NCBI GenBank assembly: GCA_036012905.1
Contig: DASCQF010000137.1
Span: 1-20,879, forward strand
Direction: 5' to 3'
DNA length: 20,879 bases
Source: NP936 sp002726085
GTDB lineage: Bacteria > Acidobacteriota > Vicinamibacteria > Vicinamibacterales > UBA8438
Every line of letters starts with the position of its first letter. Within the stretch, counting starts at the first letter, position 1. The position numbers and the translations under genes were made by a program. Below the pieces are notes generated by a model. It worked only from the letters and a program-made list of their open reading frames with translations. It made no database searches and had not been told where the DNA came from. Positions 12,889 through 20,586 of this stretch are shown piece after piece.

Positions 12889-14055
12889 TCAGCGGCTATC
12901 CACCGTTAGGCCGGCCCGCGCAGCGATCTCGCCGATGCGCGCCGCATGCGCGGGGTTGGCGCCCATGACCTCTCGAAGTCGTCGAACGACTTGCGCCTGT
13001 TCAGCCGCTCCCAGCGAGGCGGCCGCGGTCGCGGCCTGCTCGACGGCGGCGTTGCAATCGGCCTCATAGGTGATGGCGCCGCACTCGGCGGTGAGGTTGG
13101 CGAGCAAAGGGGAGGCACCGGAACCCGTCACCGGCGACCCGCCGGCTCCACTGTTGCCAAAGCGCTCCTGTGCCTGCTGGATCTCGGCGGCCGCACCGCG
13201 GCGGATGTTCGCCGCTTCGGTGCCAGCCTGGAAGCAAGTGAAGTCGGGGCGGTTCGCCCAGCGGAGCGGCGCGCAGGCGTGGATGCCGGCCTCGCGGGCG
13301 GCGGTCGCCACTTCGGTAATGAGCGCCTCGTACTCGGCATCACCCTCGCCGAAGCCGGAGAAGTTCCCGAGGTCGCCGCTCGCCGCGAAGAGTCCCGTCA
13401 CGCCCGGCAGCTTCGCGATCTCACGCGCGTTTTCGACCCCTTCCAGCGTCTCGATCATCAGAAAGAGCACGACATTGTCGTTCCAGGTCTGGCGATAGCC
13501 GCCGGGCACCCGGTTCCACAGCGCGCTGGGTCCCTGGCCGCCGCCGGAGCTGCGTCTGCCGAGCGGTGGGAAGTAGGTCCAGTCGACGGCGGCCTGCGCC
13601 TCTTCCACGGTATCGACTGTCGGCACGACGATGACGGCGGCGCCCATGTCGGTGGCGTGCTGAATCTCACGCTCGTTGGCATAAGCCACGCGCACCCCGG
13701 GCGCGGCCGGGCCCGGGCAGGTCCGCCACAAGCGAGCCACCTGCTCCCACGAGATCGCTTCGTGCTGCATCTCGACCCAGATGAAGTCGTAGCCGGCCGC
13801 GGCCATCGCGCAGTAGGTGCGCGGGTCGGTGGCGCGCACCGTCCCACCGATCATTGGACCACCCTCTATCAGTTTCTTCTTGGCCGGGTTCCAGATCTCC
13901 GCCGGCTGCCCGTCGGGCAGGGCGAAACGCGATCCGTAGTCGAAATCTCCGGCCCTGAACGGCTGGTCCTGCTGCGCCGCGGCCTGGTGCGTGGTGGCAC
14001 CCAGCAGGAGACCGGTGGCGATCGTGACGACCGTGAACAGCTTCTTCGTAGTCAT
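12889..14055 (-). CDS. exported HpcH/HpaI-family aldolase-like protein
   Basis: A 388-residue protein with the (beta/alpha)8 fold of class II metal-dependent 2-oxo acid aldolases (HpaI type). ATG 14055 has GAGGA just upstream. Residues 1-28 form a signal peptide (MTTKKLFTVVTIATGLLLGA, then TTHQAAAQ). The expected catalytic positions are present: His98 in VEMQHEAIS (base), Arg122 in VRVAYA (carboxylate), Glu202 in IETLEGV and Asp228 in ASGDLGN (metal). VPTVDTVEEAQ and YFPPLGRRSSGGG also fit the family. Typical members are about 255 residues and cytoplasmic; this one adds about 110 C-terminal residues that are Ala-rich and contain two cysteines (325, 334). The gene stands alone, convergent with the TPR regulator. 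The substrate is unknown. Confidence 0.82.
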   Translation of the reverse strand: MTTKKLFTVVTIATGLLLGATTHQAAAQQDQPFRAGDFDYGSRFALPDGQPAEIWNPAKKKLIEGGPMIGGTVRATDPRTYCAMAAAGYDFIWVEMQHEAISWEQVARLWRTCPGPAAPGVRVAYANEREIQHATDMGAAVIVVPTVDTVEEAQAAVDWTYFPPLGRRSSGGGQGPSALWNRVPGGYRQTWNDNVVLFLMIETLEGVENAREIAKLPGVTGLFAASGDLGNFSGFGEGDAEYEALITEVATAAREAGIHACAPLRWANRPDFTCFQAGTEAANIRRGAAAEIQQAQERFGNSGAGGSPVTGSGASPLLANLTAECGAITYEADCNAAVEQAATAAASLGAAEQAQVVRRLREVMGANPAHAARIGEIAARAGLTVDSR

Positions 14056-14127
14056 GACATCCTCGTGTTGAGCGTCTTCCCCGCGGCCGCTCGACTGAGC
14101 CGAGGCCGCTCCGGACGAAGTGTAGTA

Positions 14128-14157
14128 TGCGATCTCTGCCCGGCAGAAGCGAGGACG
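14128..14157 (+). promoter_or_regulatory. copy of the padR upstream motif
   Basis: TGCGATCTCTGCCCGGCAGA and the following bases match, with few changes and short gaps, the sequence at 10029-10063 just before the padR start. Here TCTGC-CCG-GCAGA is itself a palindrome. No PadR gene follows; the next gene is the broken ADOP permease at 14332. It is either a shared operator or the remains of a PadR gene's leader after the gene was deleted. Confidence 0.4.
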
Positions 14158-14331
14158 GTGGTCGCCGCCGACGCCACATCTTCACGTTCGGTTCGCCGGC
14201 GCTCCGGACCGACTTGGCGGCCGGGAACGAACACGTTGCTCGCGGACGAGTGGCACGCCCTGCTAATGTTGTCCGGTGTCGGGCTGTTCGTCGTTTGCCG
14301 GAGCGTCGATTCAGAGCCGTGAGGTGAGCCA

Positions 14332-16772
14332 GTGGACACATTCCTGCAAGACGTACGGCAAGCCGTCCGCGTGATGCGCCACAGTCCGGGGTTCACGCTG
14401 GCCGTCGTCTCAGCGTTGGCGCTGGGAATCGGCGCCAACACAGCGGTCTTCTCCGTTGTCAACACCGTCTTGCTCGAGCCCCTCCCGTATCTCGCCCCCG
14501 AACGGCTGGTGGCCTTCCTCAACACGTCGCCGCGAGGGTCTGGACCCGGCGCATCGCCCACCAAGTTCAATGTCTGGCGCGAGCAGACTGGTCCATTTCA
14601 GGATGTCTCTGCGTATCGGTTCAACGTCGTCAACCTGACTGGGGACGAGCCGGAACAGATCGCGGCGGGAACCGTGAGCGCCGACTTCTTTCGTCTGTTT
14701 GGTGTTCCCATCATCGCCGGCCGTACCTTCCTGGCGGCGGTCGCGTTGTCGTCCTGAGTGAAGGCTTCTGGCAGCGTCGTTTTGGCGGCGATGCGAGCAT
14801 TGTCGGTCGCACGCTTACCTTGAACGGCGACTCCCACCTCGTGCTCGGGGTGCTCGGCCCATTCGACACCCAGGCCATCCACGGGTCGAACGGTCCTCCC
14901 GACCTCTGGCTTCCGTTTCAGATCGATCCCAACAGCACGATGCAGGGGCATTTCTTTAGCGCAGTTGGACGACTCAGGCCCGGGATCACGGTCGAGGCGG
15001 CGACGGCCCAGCTCGAGCTGGCAGCGAGCGCATTTCGGGAGCGGTTTCCCGACAGCATGGCGCCGCAGGCCGGTTTTGGGGTGCGGGTGCTCGATGACCT
15101 GATCGTGAGCAATGTGCGGTCCTCGCTGTGGGTCCTGGTCGGCGCCGTCACCTTCGTGTTGCTCATCGCCTGCGCCAACGTGGCGAACCTGTTGCTGGTG
15201 CGCGCCACGGCGCGAAAACGGGAAATCGCGCTGCGGGCCGCCATCGGTGCGGGTCGTAGTCGCATCGTGCGTCAGCTGCTCACCGAGAGCTTGGTGCTGT
15301 CGGCGACCGGTGGTGTGCTTGGCCTTGGCCTGGGGATGGTCGGGATTCGTCTCCTCCTGGCGGTCAATCCCGGGAATATCCCGCGCATTGGTCCCAACGG
15401 TGCGGCCGTCGGTCTCGACCTGCGGGTTCTTGGCTTTACGGTGGCCGTCTCGCTGCTGACGAGTCTCGCCTTTGGCCTGTTCCCGGCGCTGCAGGCCTCA
15501 CGGGCCGACCTCAACATGACGCTCAAGGAAAGCTGCAGCCGGTCCGGGAGCGGCTTTCGCCAGAACAAGGCACGGGCGCTCCTGGTCATCACCGAAATGG
15601 GTCTGGCGTTGGTGCTCCTGGTTGGCGCCGCGCTCTTCGTTCGGACGTTCATCGCCCTGCGGTCCGTCGATCCGGGTTTCGATGCCCAGAGCGTGCTGAC
15701 CATGAATATGTCGTTGACGGGCACTCGGTTCGAGCGTGCCTCCGTTGTCGCCCAGGTGATGCGCGATGGACGGGAACGCCTTGGCACCCTCCCCGGCGTC
15801 GACGTTGCGGGCTCGGCGTTCGGCATACCACTGCAGGGCGGACTGGGGCTACCGTTCGTCATCGAGGGGCGCGCACTGGACGGGCCGTTTCACGGCGGGG
15901 GCGGGTTCGCCCCGGTCTCGGCAGGGTACTTCGGAGCCTTCAAGATCCCCGTCGTCAGGGGGCGGGCCTTCACCGATCAGGATGATGAAGGAGCGCCTGC
16001 CGTGGCGGTCATCAACGAGGCGATGGCCCGACAGTACTGGCCCACCGGCGACCCGCTGACCGATCGCCTCACCATGGCCAAGGGGTTGCCTGTGATGGAG
16101 GGCCCCACACGCCAGATCGTCGGCATCGTCGGTGACGTGCGTGGGTTCGGGCTCAATCGAGAGCCGGGGCCGACGGTCTACGTGCCGTGGTCGCAGCTCC
16201 CCGATGTCCATAACGCCCAACTGATCGGGATGGCACCGCTGGCGTGGATCGTGCGGACGCGCGGAGCGCCAGACTCGTTCGGCGAGTCGATTCGGAACGA
16301 GCTGCGTATCGCGAGTGGCGGGATTCCCGTGGCGCGGCTCCGCAGCATGGAAGATGTTGTCGTGCAGTCCACGGCGCGGTCCGACTTCAGCATGCTGCTG
16401 CTGAGCATCTTCGCCGGGGCAGCGCTCCTTCTGGCAGCGATCGGCGTCTACGGGTTGAGCGCCTACTCCGTCGAGCAGCGGACGCAGGAGATCGGCATAC
16501 GGCTGGGGTTGGGTGCCGACCCGCGCCGCGTGCGCAACATGGTCGTCCGCCAAGGAATGACGGTCGCGCTCATCGGCGTCGCCATCGGCATCCCGTTAGC
16601 CTTCGATCTCACCCGTGTCATTGCCAGTTTCCTGTTCGGCGTCACTTCACACGACCCGGCGGTCTTTGTGACAGCACCGCTGCTTTTGAGTGCCGTTGCG
16701 CTGGTCGGCGTCTGGCTTCCAGCGCGGCGTGCAGCACGGGTCGATCCGGCGGTTGCTCTGCGGATGGAATAG
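14332..16772 (+). pseudogene. ADOP-type MacB/FtsX permease, frameshifted
   Basis: GTG 14332 (GGTGA just upstream) opens a standard ADOP N-terminus (VRVMRHSPGFTLAVVSALAL, then GIGANTAVFSVVNTVLLEPL). The frame reaches AGRTF and then stops at TGA 14757. The following frame continues the same protein: GGGRVVVLSEGFWQRRFGGD, then SIVGRTLTLNG, through both FtsX blocks to LPARRAARVDPAVALRME at 16772. Normal relatives have about five residues (often acidic) between RTF and the GGGR segment, so a deletion of roughly 16 bp near 14727-14735 would explain the shift. The reconstructed length, about 813 residues, is normal. The downstream part is well preserved, so the damage is recent or is an assembly error. 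No ATPase gene lies nearby. It is followed 26 bp later by a glutaminyl cyclase gene. Confidence 0.85.
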
Positions 16773-16798
16773 CGACGCGGTCGAGGACTCGGGGGAGC

Positions 16799-17709
16799 AT
16801 GGGGCGCAGGCGAGGGATCAGGATCGCGCAGAAACATGACGCTCGGCGCGCGCGCAACACGCCGCGGTCGTCGTCGCGCATGTGGGTCATTCCGGCGGTG
16901 CTTGCGGTCGTCGTCCTCGGCGGTGTGTGGATGCTTCGTTCCACACCGACGCCGCAGGCGTCCCCGGCTGCCGCACCGGCGTCCACATTCGCGGCGACAC
17001 CAGAGGCGCAGACGACGGTCCGGTCGCTGCGTGTGGGCGTCCTGCGCGAGCTGTTCCATGAGCGCGATGCCTTCACCGAGGGGCTCGTCTGGTGGAACAA
17101 CCAGTTGTTCGAGAGCACCGGGAACCTCGGGAATCCACACTTCGCCGACTGGACCCACAGACCGGCCGCGTCGAGCAGCGCATCGACCTGCCCGACGAGT
17201 ACTTCGGCGAGGGGTTGGCCCTCGTCGACCGTCGCCTCATCCAGCTCACGTACACGGCGGAGCGGGCCTTCACCTATGACCGTGACTCCTTCGAGCTGGG
17301 CGAGACGTTCCAGTACCAGGGTGAAGGGTGGGGACTCTGCCACGACGGCAGCCGGCTGGTGATGAGCAACGGCAGTGACCGCCTCATGTTCCGTGACCCG
17401 GTCACGTTCGAGCCGATCGGCGAGCGAACGGTGCATCTGGACGGACAGCCGCTACGAAATCTGAACGAGCTCGAGTGTGTCGATGGCTTCGTTTACGCCA
17501 ACGTCTGGCAAACAGATTTTCTCGTTCGCATCGACCCGGAGAATGGGCGGGTGACCGATTACATCGACGCGGCAGGCCTGCTGCAGGGCGCAGATCGAGT
17601 CGGCGCCGACGTGTTGAACGGCATCGCCTATGACCCGATCGCTGAGACGTTCTACATCACCGGCAAGTGGTGGCCGACGCTGTTCGAGGTTCGCTTCGTA
17701 GAACCGTAG
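16799..17709 (+). pseudogene. glutaminyl-peptide cyclotransferase, frameshifted
   Basis: This is the beta-propeller (plant-type) glutaminyl cyclase, which turns N-terminal glutamine into pyroglutamate. ATG 16799 (alternative ATG 16880) leads into an N-terminal membrane anchor (VIPAVLAVVVLGGVWML) and an Ala/Pro linker, so the enzyme would face the periplasm. The first frame gives ERDAFTEGLVWWNNQLFEST (then GNLG); the next frame gives ESTLRRLDPQTGRVEQRIDL, then YFGEGLALV, GEGWGLCHDG, RNLNELE, YANVWQTD, VLNGIAYD and TGKWWPTLFEVRF. Adding one base in the GGG at 17129-17131 restores a single reading frame of about 303 residues. Apart from that the family motifs are intact, so a sequencing or assembly error is possible. 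It lies 26 bp after the permease gene and is probably cotranscribed with it. Confidence 0.85.
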
Positions 17710-17749
17710 GGCGCCCGCGTGGGGTTCGGGGCGCAGCCCCGTCTGAGAA

Positions 17750-17768
17750 GGGCCGTCGTAGACGGCCC
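17750..17768. terminator. hairpin between convergent genes
   Basis: GGGCCGTC-GTA-GACGGCCC is a perfect 8-bp stem with a 3-nt loop, 41 bp after the glutaminyl cyclase stop and before the end of the convergent membrane protein gene. A smaller stem, GGGGC-GCA-GCCCC, lies just upstream. No T-run is present, so it may serve as a bidirectional weak terminator. Confidence 0.45.
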
Positions 17769-17836
17769 AGGCGCGCGACAATGCGCGCCCCGCGGGCGCG
17801 GCGTGGGGCGATGGGCCCCCACGAGCGCCCGCCCGG

Positions 17837-19162
17837 CTACCCCGCCGCCACGTATCTCGTGAGGGCCGGGTAGACCCAGTCCTCGAGGACGAATGTCACC
17901 GCTTCTCCATCCCCTCCAGTCGGGGACGGTGTGGCCGCCCGAGCATTCGCCATCAGGAATCCAAACCGACACTCCCGGGAATCGGTAGCCACGAACAGCA
18001 CTCTGTTGCCGGCGTCGAAACGCAGTGCGTCGATCAGTCCGCCAAGAAACGCCTGACGGTCTTCGGCGCTCTTGCGAGCGTGCAGCAGGGCTCCGTCGAT
18101 CCACGCCGTGATTTCACGGGACAGCGCCTCGCCCCATTCGGGCACCACGGGCCGCATCGTCGACAGCGGTCGGTGCGGGTCGGTCTCTTCGATGACGGCA
18201 GCACCGATGGCGACCAGCAGCACGAAGAGATCGATGAAAACGGCCAGGAAGAGCGCGAAGACGGTGGGATAGTCACTCCGCGTGAAGTTGTGGGAGAGGC
18301 TGAAGATGCTCGCCAGGTCCTCGAACGCGTAGACCGGCGTCTCTTCCGCCAGGGCATCGTCGCGCGCAAACAGCTCGTAGGGCGGCGCCACAGGCAGCGC
18401 GACGGCATCGCAGCGCACCGCCTGCAAGTCGCGGCGCGGTACCTCGGCCAACGCGAGGTCGAAACGACGCAGGCGTTCGCGATTATCGACGTCCGCCGCA
18501 AAGACCGCTTCGCTGGCGCCCCATTGCTGTCGCGCGGCGCGCAGGTTGTCGCCGATCTGCCGCACAGCCGCCTGCTCGGTTTCGAGCGAGCCGTAAATTA
18601 GCGCCTGCCCCGGGCCCTGCGGGTAGCGGCGCTGCAGCCGCGTTTCCCAACTGTCGATTTGCCCTTGGACCCGCTCGCAGACACCGGCCAGGTAGCAGTG
18701 ACTGCTGGCGTCGCACGTCGACGTCGTCCAGCCCTGAGCTTGCTCCATCTCGACCCAGGACGCGAGACGCAGCTCGAGCTCCTCGGTTTCGGCCAGACTC
18801 TGGTCGATCTCGGCCGACACGGTGGCCGAGCGCTGACGCAGATCGTCGAACAGTCCTCGCTGCGCCTCCAGCGGCCGGATCTCCGAGGTGAACTCGCTCT
18901 GCAGCATGACGTATGAGAACACCACCGAGAACGGCATGGTCAGGCAATACAGCACGATGACCAGGGCGCGCAGCTTCACGTGACGCACGGCGATCAGCCA
19001 GGCCAGCCCGAACAACCCCGCCTGCACCGCCAGCGCCAGCGGCCAGGCAAGCACGCCAGGAAGATATCGGGCGAGACCGACGCCGGTCGTCACCAGCGAT
19101 ACGCACGCGGCCACGCACGACGAGAACAGCAATAGGTTCCAAAACAGAGACCTCTGATTCAT
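17837..19162 (-). CDS. four-TM coiled-coil membrane protein, unrecognised
   Basis: A 441-residue protein. Three TM helices open it (about 7-29, 37-59, 65-87). They are followed by a long extracytoplasmic region (about 88-298) whose first part is helical, Glu/Gln-rich and coiled-coil-like (EIDQSLAETEELELRLASWV), with a cysteine cluster at 150, 156 and 162 and Cys251. A fourth TM (about 299-324) leads to a cytoplasmic domain of about 115 residues (EWGEALSREITAWIDGALLH; GNRVLFVATDSRECRFGFLM). The plan recalls DUF4407-like proteins, but I do not recognise the sequence. ATG 19162 follows a weak upstream purine stretch; a three-codon ATG-AAG-CAA-TGA overlaps the start. It lies 129 bp after the HAAS-like gene on the same strand and could be in its operon. 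A sensor or structural envelope role is possible, but nothing proves it. Confidence 0.75.
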   Translation of the reverse strand: MNQRSLFWNLLLFSSCVAACVSLVTTGVGLARYLPGVLAWPLALAVQAGLFGLAWLIAVRHVKLRALVIVLYCLTMPFSVVFSYVMLQSEFTSEIRPLEAQRGLFDDLRQRSATVSAEIDQSLAETEELELRLASWVEMEQAQGWTTSTCDASSHCYLAGVCERVQGQIDSWETRLQRRYPQGPGQALIYGSLETEQAAVRQIGDNLRAARQQWGASEAVFAADVDNRERLRRFDLALAEVPRRDLQAVRCDAVALPVAPPYELFARDDALAEETPVYAFEDLASIFSLSHNFTRSDYPTVFALFLAVFIDLFVLLVAIGAAVIEETDPHRPLSTMRPVVPEWGEALSREITAWIDGALLHARKSAEDRQAFLGGLIDALRFDAGNRVLFVATDSRECRFGFLMANARAATPSPTGGDGEAVTFVLEDWVYPALTRYVAAG

Positions 19163-19291
19163 TGCTTCATAGCCTTATCGCTCCCCCGAGTTGCGGCGGG
19201 CGGGCCAGCTCGGGTAGCCCACGCCTGCACGCGTGTCGACACACCACTCCATCTACTACATAGAACGTGATCGCGCGACGGAGGTTCCCAA

Positions 19292-20137
19292 TCAGCTATG
19301 GCTTGCCAGCTCGGTCCCCCTCGCAGTGGGGAATACCTTCCTGCGAGCCGTGACCAAGAATTGGATATACAGCCGGAGAAGCAGCAGCGCGCCGACGCCG
19401 GTCACCATGAGCACCGGGCTGAGCGTCATCGCCACAACGGGTGACATGCCGGTCAGTGGCACATCCGGGAGATGGATCTCGGCGGCCTCGAGAATGCCGG
19501 TGACGAGCAGAAACAGACCGGATAGTGGGAAGCCGATTCCGATCGCCCCAGCTGTGGTCACGACGACCAGGGTGGCAAGGCTCGCCGCAACGACGATAGC
19601 TGCTACTCTCAGAAATCCGCCGAGCGTCCTGACACGTCGCATGCCCGCGGTGACGGTAGCTCCCAGGAACCCGCCGAGCGTCCTGACCAGCCGCAAGCCC
19701 GCGGCGGCGATGGTTCTCGGGAGCCTGACAAGCGTCCGCACCAAGCGCGTGCCAGCACCAACGATGGCGCTCGGGAGCCAACCGAGCATCCTAACCACGC
19801 GTTTGCCCAGAGCGACGATGGCTCTCGGGGACCCGCCGAGCGTCTTGGCCACGCGTTTGCCCAGAGCGACGATGGCTTTCACGAACCCGCCCGACGTCCT
19901 GAGGCGGCGTGTGGCTTGTGGATTCAAGGCCAGCTCGACGGCATACGCGCGTGCCAGGACATCAGCAGGACCCAGGGTCTGGAGGACCGCGTCAAGCGCC
20001 CTGCCGGCGGCGCGCGCTTCCGCTATGTGATTGCGAATCTCATCAGTGACTTCCTCGCGGTCAGGGAAATCGAACTTGCTGATGGACGTCTCGAAACACG
20101 TGAGATAGCGTTCGATAACCGGATGTCCTTGAGTCAC
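19292..20137 (-). CDS. HAAS/DUF1700-like membrane protein with 18-residue repeats
   Basis: A 281-residue inner-membrane protein. GTG 20137 is chosen because AGGAG lies 7 nt upstream and GTGA overlaps the PadR stop by 4 nt. Residues 1-72 resemble the HAAS (DUF1700) helical domain (VIERYLTCFETSISKFDF; EEVTDEIRNHIAEARAAG; LQTLGPADVLARAYA). Such domains commonly accompany PadR regulators (family knowledge). Residues 83-172 are five consecutive 18-residue units, for example GGSPRAIVALGKRVVRML and GGFLGATVTAGMRRVRTL, each with small/hydrophobic residues on one side and Arg/Lys on the other. A degenerate sixth unit merges into TM1 (about 173-200), followed by TM2 (about 205-218) and TM3 (about 232-258). 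The C-terminus is basic. The repeats are unusual for the family; they may lie on the membrane surface as amphipathic helices. The target of the system is unknown. Confidence 0.8.
   Translation of the reverse strand: MTQGHPVIERYLTCFETSISKFDFPDREEVTDEIRNHIAEARAAGRALDAVLQTLGPADVLARAYAVELALNPQATRRLRTSGGFVKAIVALGKRVAKTLGGSPRAIVALGKRVVRMLGWLPSAIVGAGTRLVRTLVRLPRTIAAAGLRLVRTLGGFLGATVTAGMRRVRTLGGFLRVAAIVVAASLATLVVVTTAGAIGIGFPLSGLFLLVTGILEAAEIHLPDVPLTGMSPVVAMTLSPVLMVTGVGALLLLRLYIQFLVTARRKVFPTARGTELASHS
19622..19891 (-). repeat. 54-bp tandem repeat, five units
   Basis: Five in-frame 54-bp units encode residues 83-172 of the HAAS-like protein. The two units nearest the N-terminus share long identical DNA, for instance CACGCGTTTGCCCAGAGCGA on the plus strand, repeated exactly 54 bp apart; later units have diverged. 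The unit length never changes, which implies selection on the 18-residue period (five helical turns). Confidence 0.85.
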
Positions 20138-20484
20138 GCGGCCACTCCTCTGCTTAGGCAACGCTCAACAGCTAACACCACCTCCGCCCATTCCTGTTCG
20201 AGGGCCGCCAGGCGTTGCCGTCCTTTCGCAGTAAGTCGGTAGTACTGTCGAGGAGGGCCGGCGGGAGACTCGGCCGCGAAGGTGTCGAGGTGACGATCGG
20301 TTTTGAGACGACGCAGCAGCGGGTAGACCGTGTTTTCGCCAGCGGCGAGTGGGCCGAGCGTGTTCAACGTCGTGACGATCTGGTATCCGTAACTGGCGTC
20401 GTCGCCGAGCAGCTTCAGGACGCACAGTTCCAACACACCGCGGCGCCACTGCGAGGTCCGGTCGCTAGAGGCAGATTCGGTCAA
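20134..20484 (-). CDS. PadR-family transcriptional regulator
   Basis: A 116-residue repressor. The TTG at 20484 is preferred because TCGGAG lies 6 nt upstream; longer in-frame options at 20559 (TTG) and 20529 (GTG) lack this and would add a non-conserved leader. The winged helix has QWRRGVLELCVLKLLGDDAS, YGYQIVTTLNTLG, then the PadR recognition region ENTVYPLLRRLKTDRHLDTF, and RQYYRLTAKGRQRLAALEQE. Its stop overlaps the start of the HAAS-like gene (GTGA), so the two are translated together, as is typical for PadR/HAAS pairs. The operator is probably the dyads at 20511-20534. It is only distantly similar to the PadR encoded at 10068. Confidence 0.9.
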   Translation of the reverse strand: MTESASSDRTSQWRRGVLELCVLKLLGDDASYGYQIVTTLNTLGPLAAGENTVYPLLRRLKTDRHLDTFAAESPAGPPRQYYRLTAKGRQRLAALEQEWAEVVLAVERCLSRGVAA

Positions 20485-20510
20485 GCCGGGCTCCGAGCGA
20501 TTGAGCTCAT

Positions 20511-20534
20511 GTGTGTCACACGGTAGCACGCTAC
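20511..20534. promoter_or_regulatory. adjacent palindromes upstream of padR
   Basis: GTGTG-T-CACAC (20511-20521) and GTAGC-AC-GCTAC (20523-20534) are two perfect short dyads next to each other, 27 to 50 bp before the PadR start. The position suits self-repression by PadR. Neither is the ATGT/ACAT consensus, so the assignment is tentative. Confidence 0.4.
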
Positions 20535-20586
20535 TGTGCGACGCGCAATAGTCGATCAAGAGAGCTGGACCGGGTGGCGCCTTCAG

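Noticed and set aside
12946..14322. 458-codon plus-strand frame opposite the aldolase gene
   Set aside because: High-GC antisense artefact; composition is Arg/Gly/Ala-rich and has no recognisable domain, while the minus-strand gene keeps all catalytic residues.
19622..19891. Possible CRISPR-like array
   Set aside because: The units are contiguous 54-bp coding repeats with no spacers and no cas genes nearby.
19233..20030. 265-codon plus-strand frame with repeats of the type NPPSVLTRR
   Set aside because: It is simply the antisense of the 54-bp repeat in the HAAS-like gene, which has a ribosome binding site, gene overlap with PadR and TM helices.
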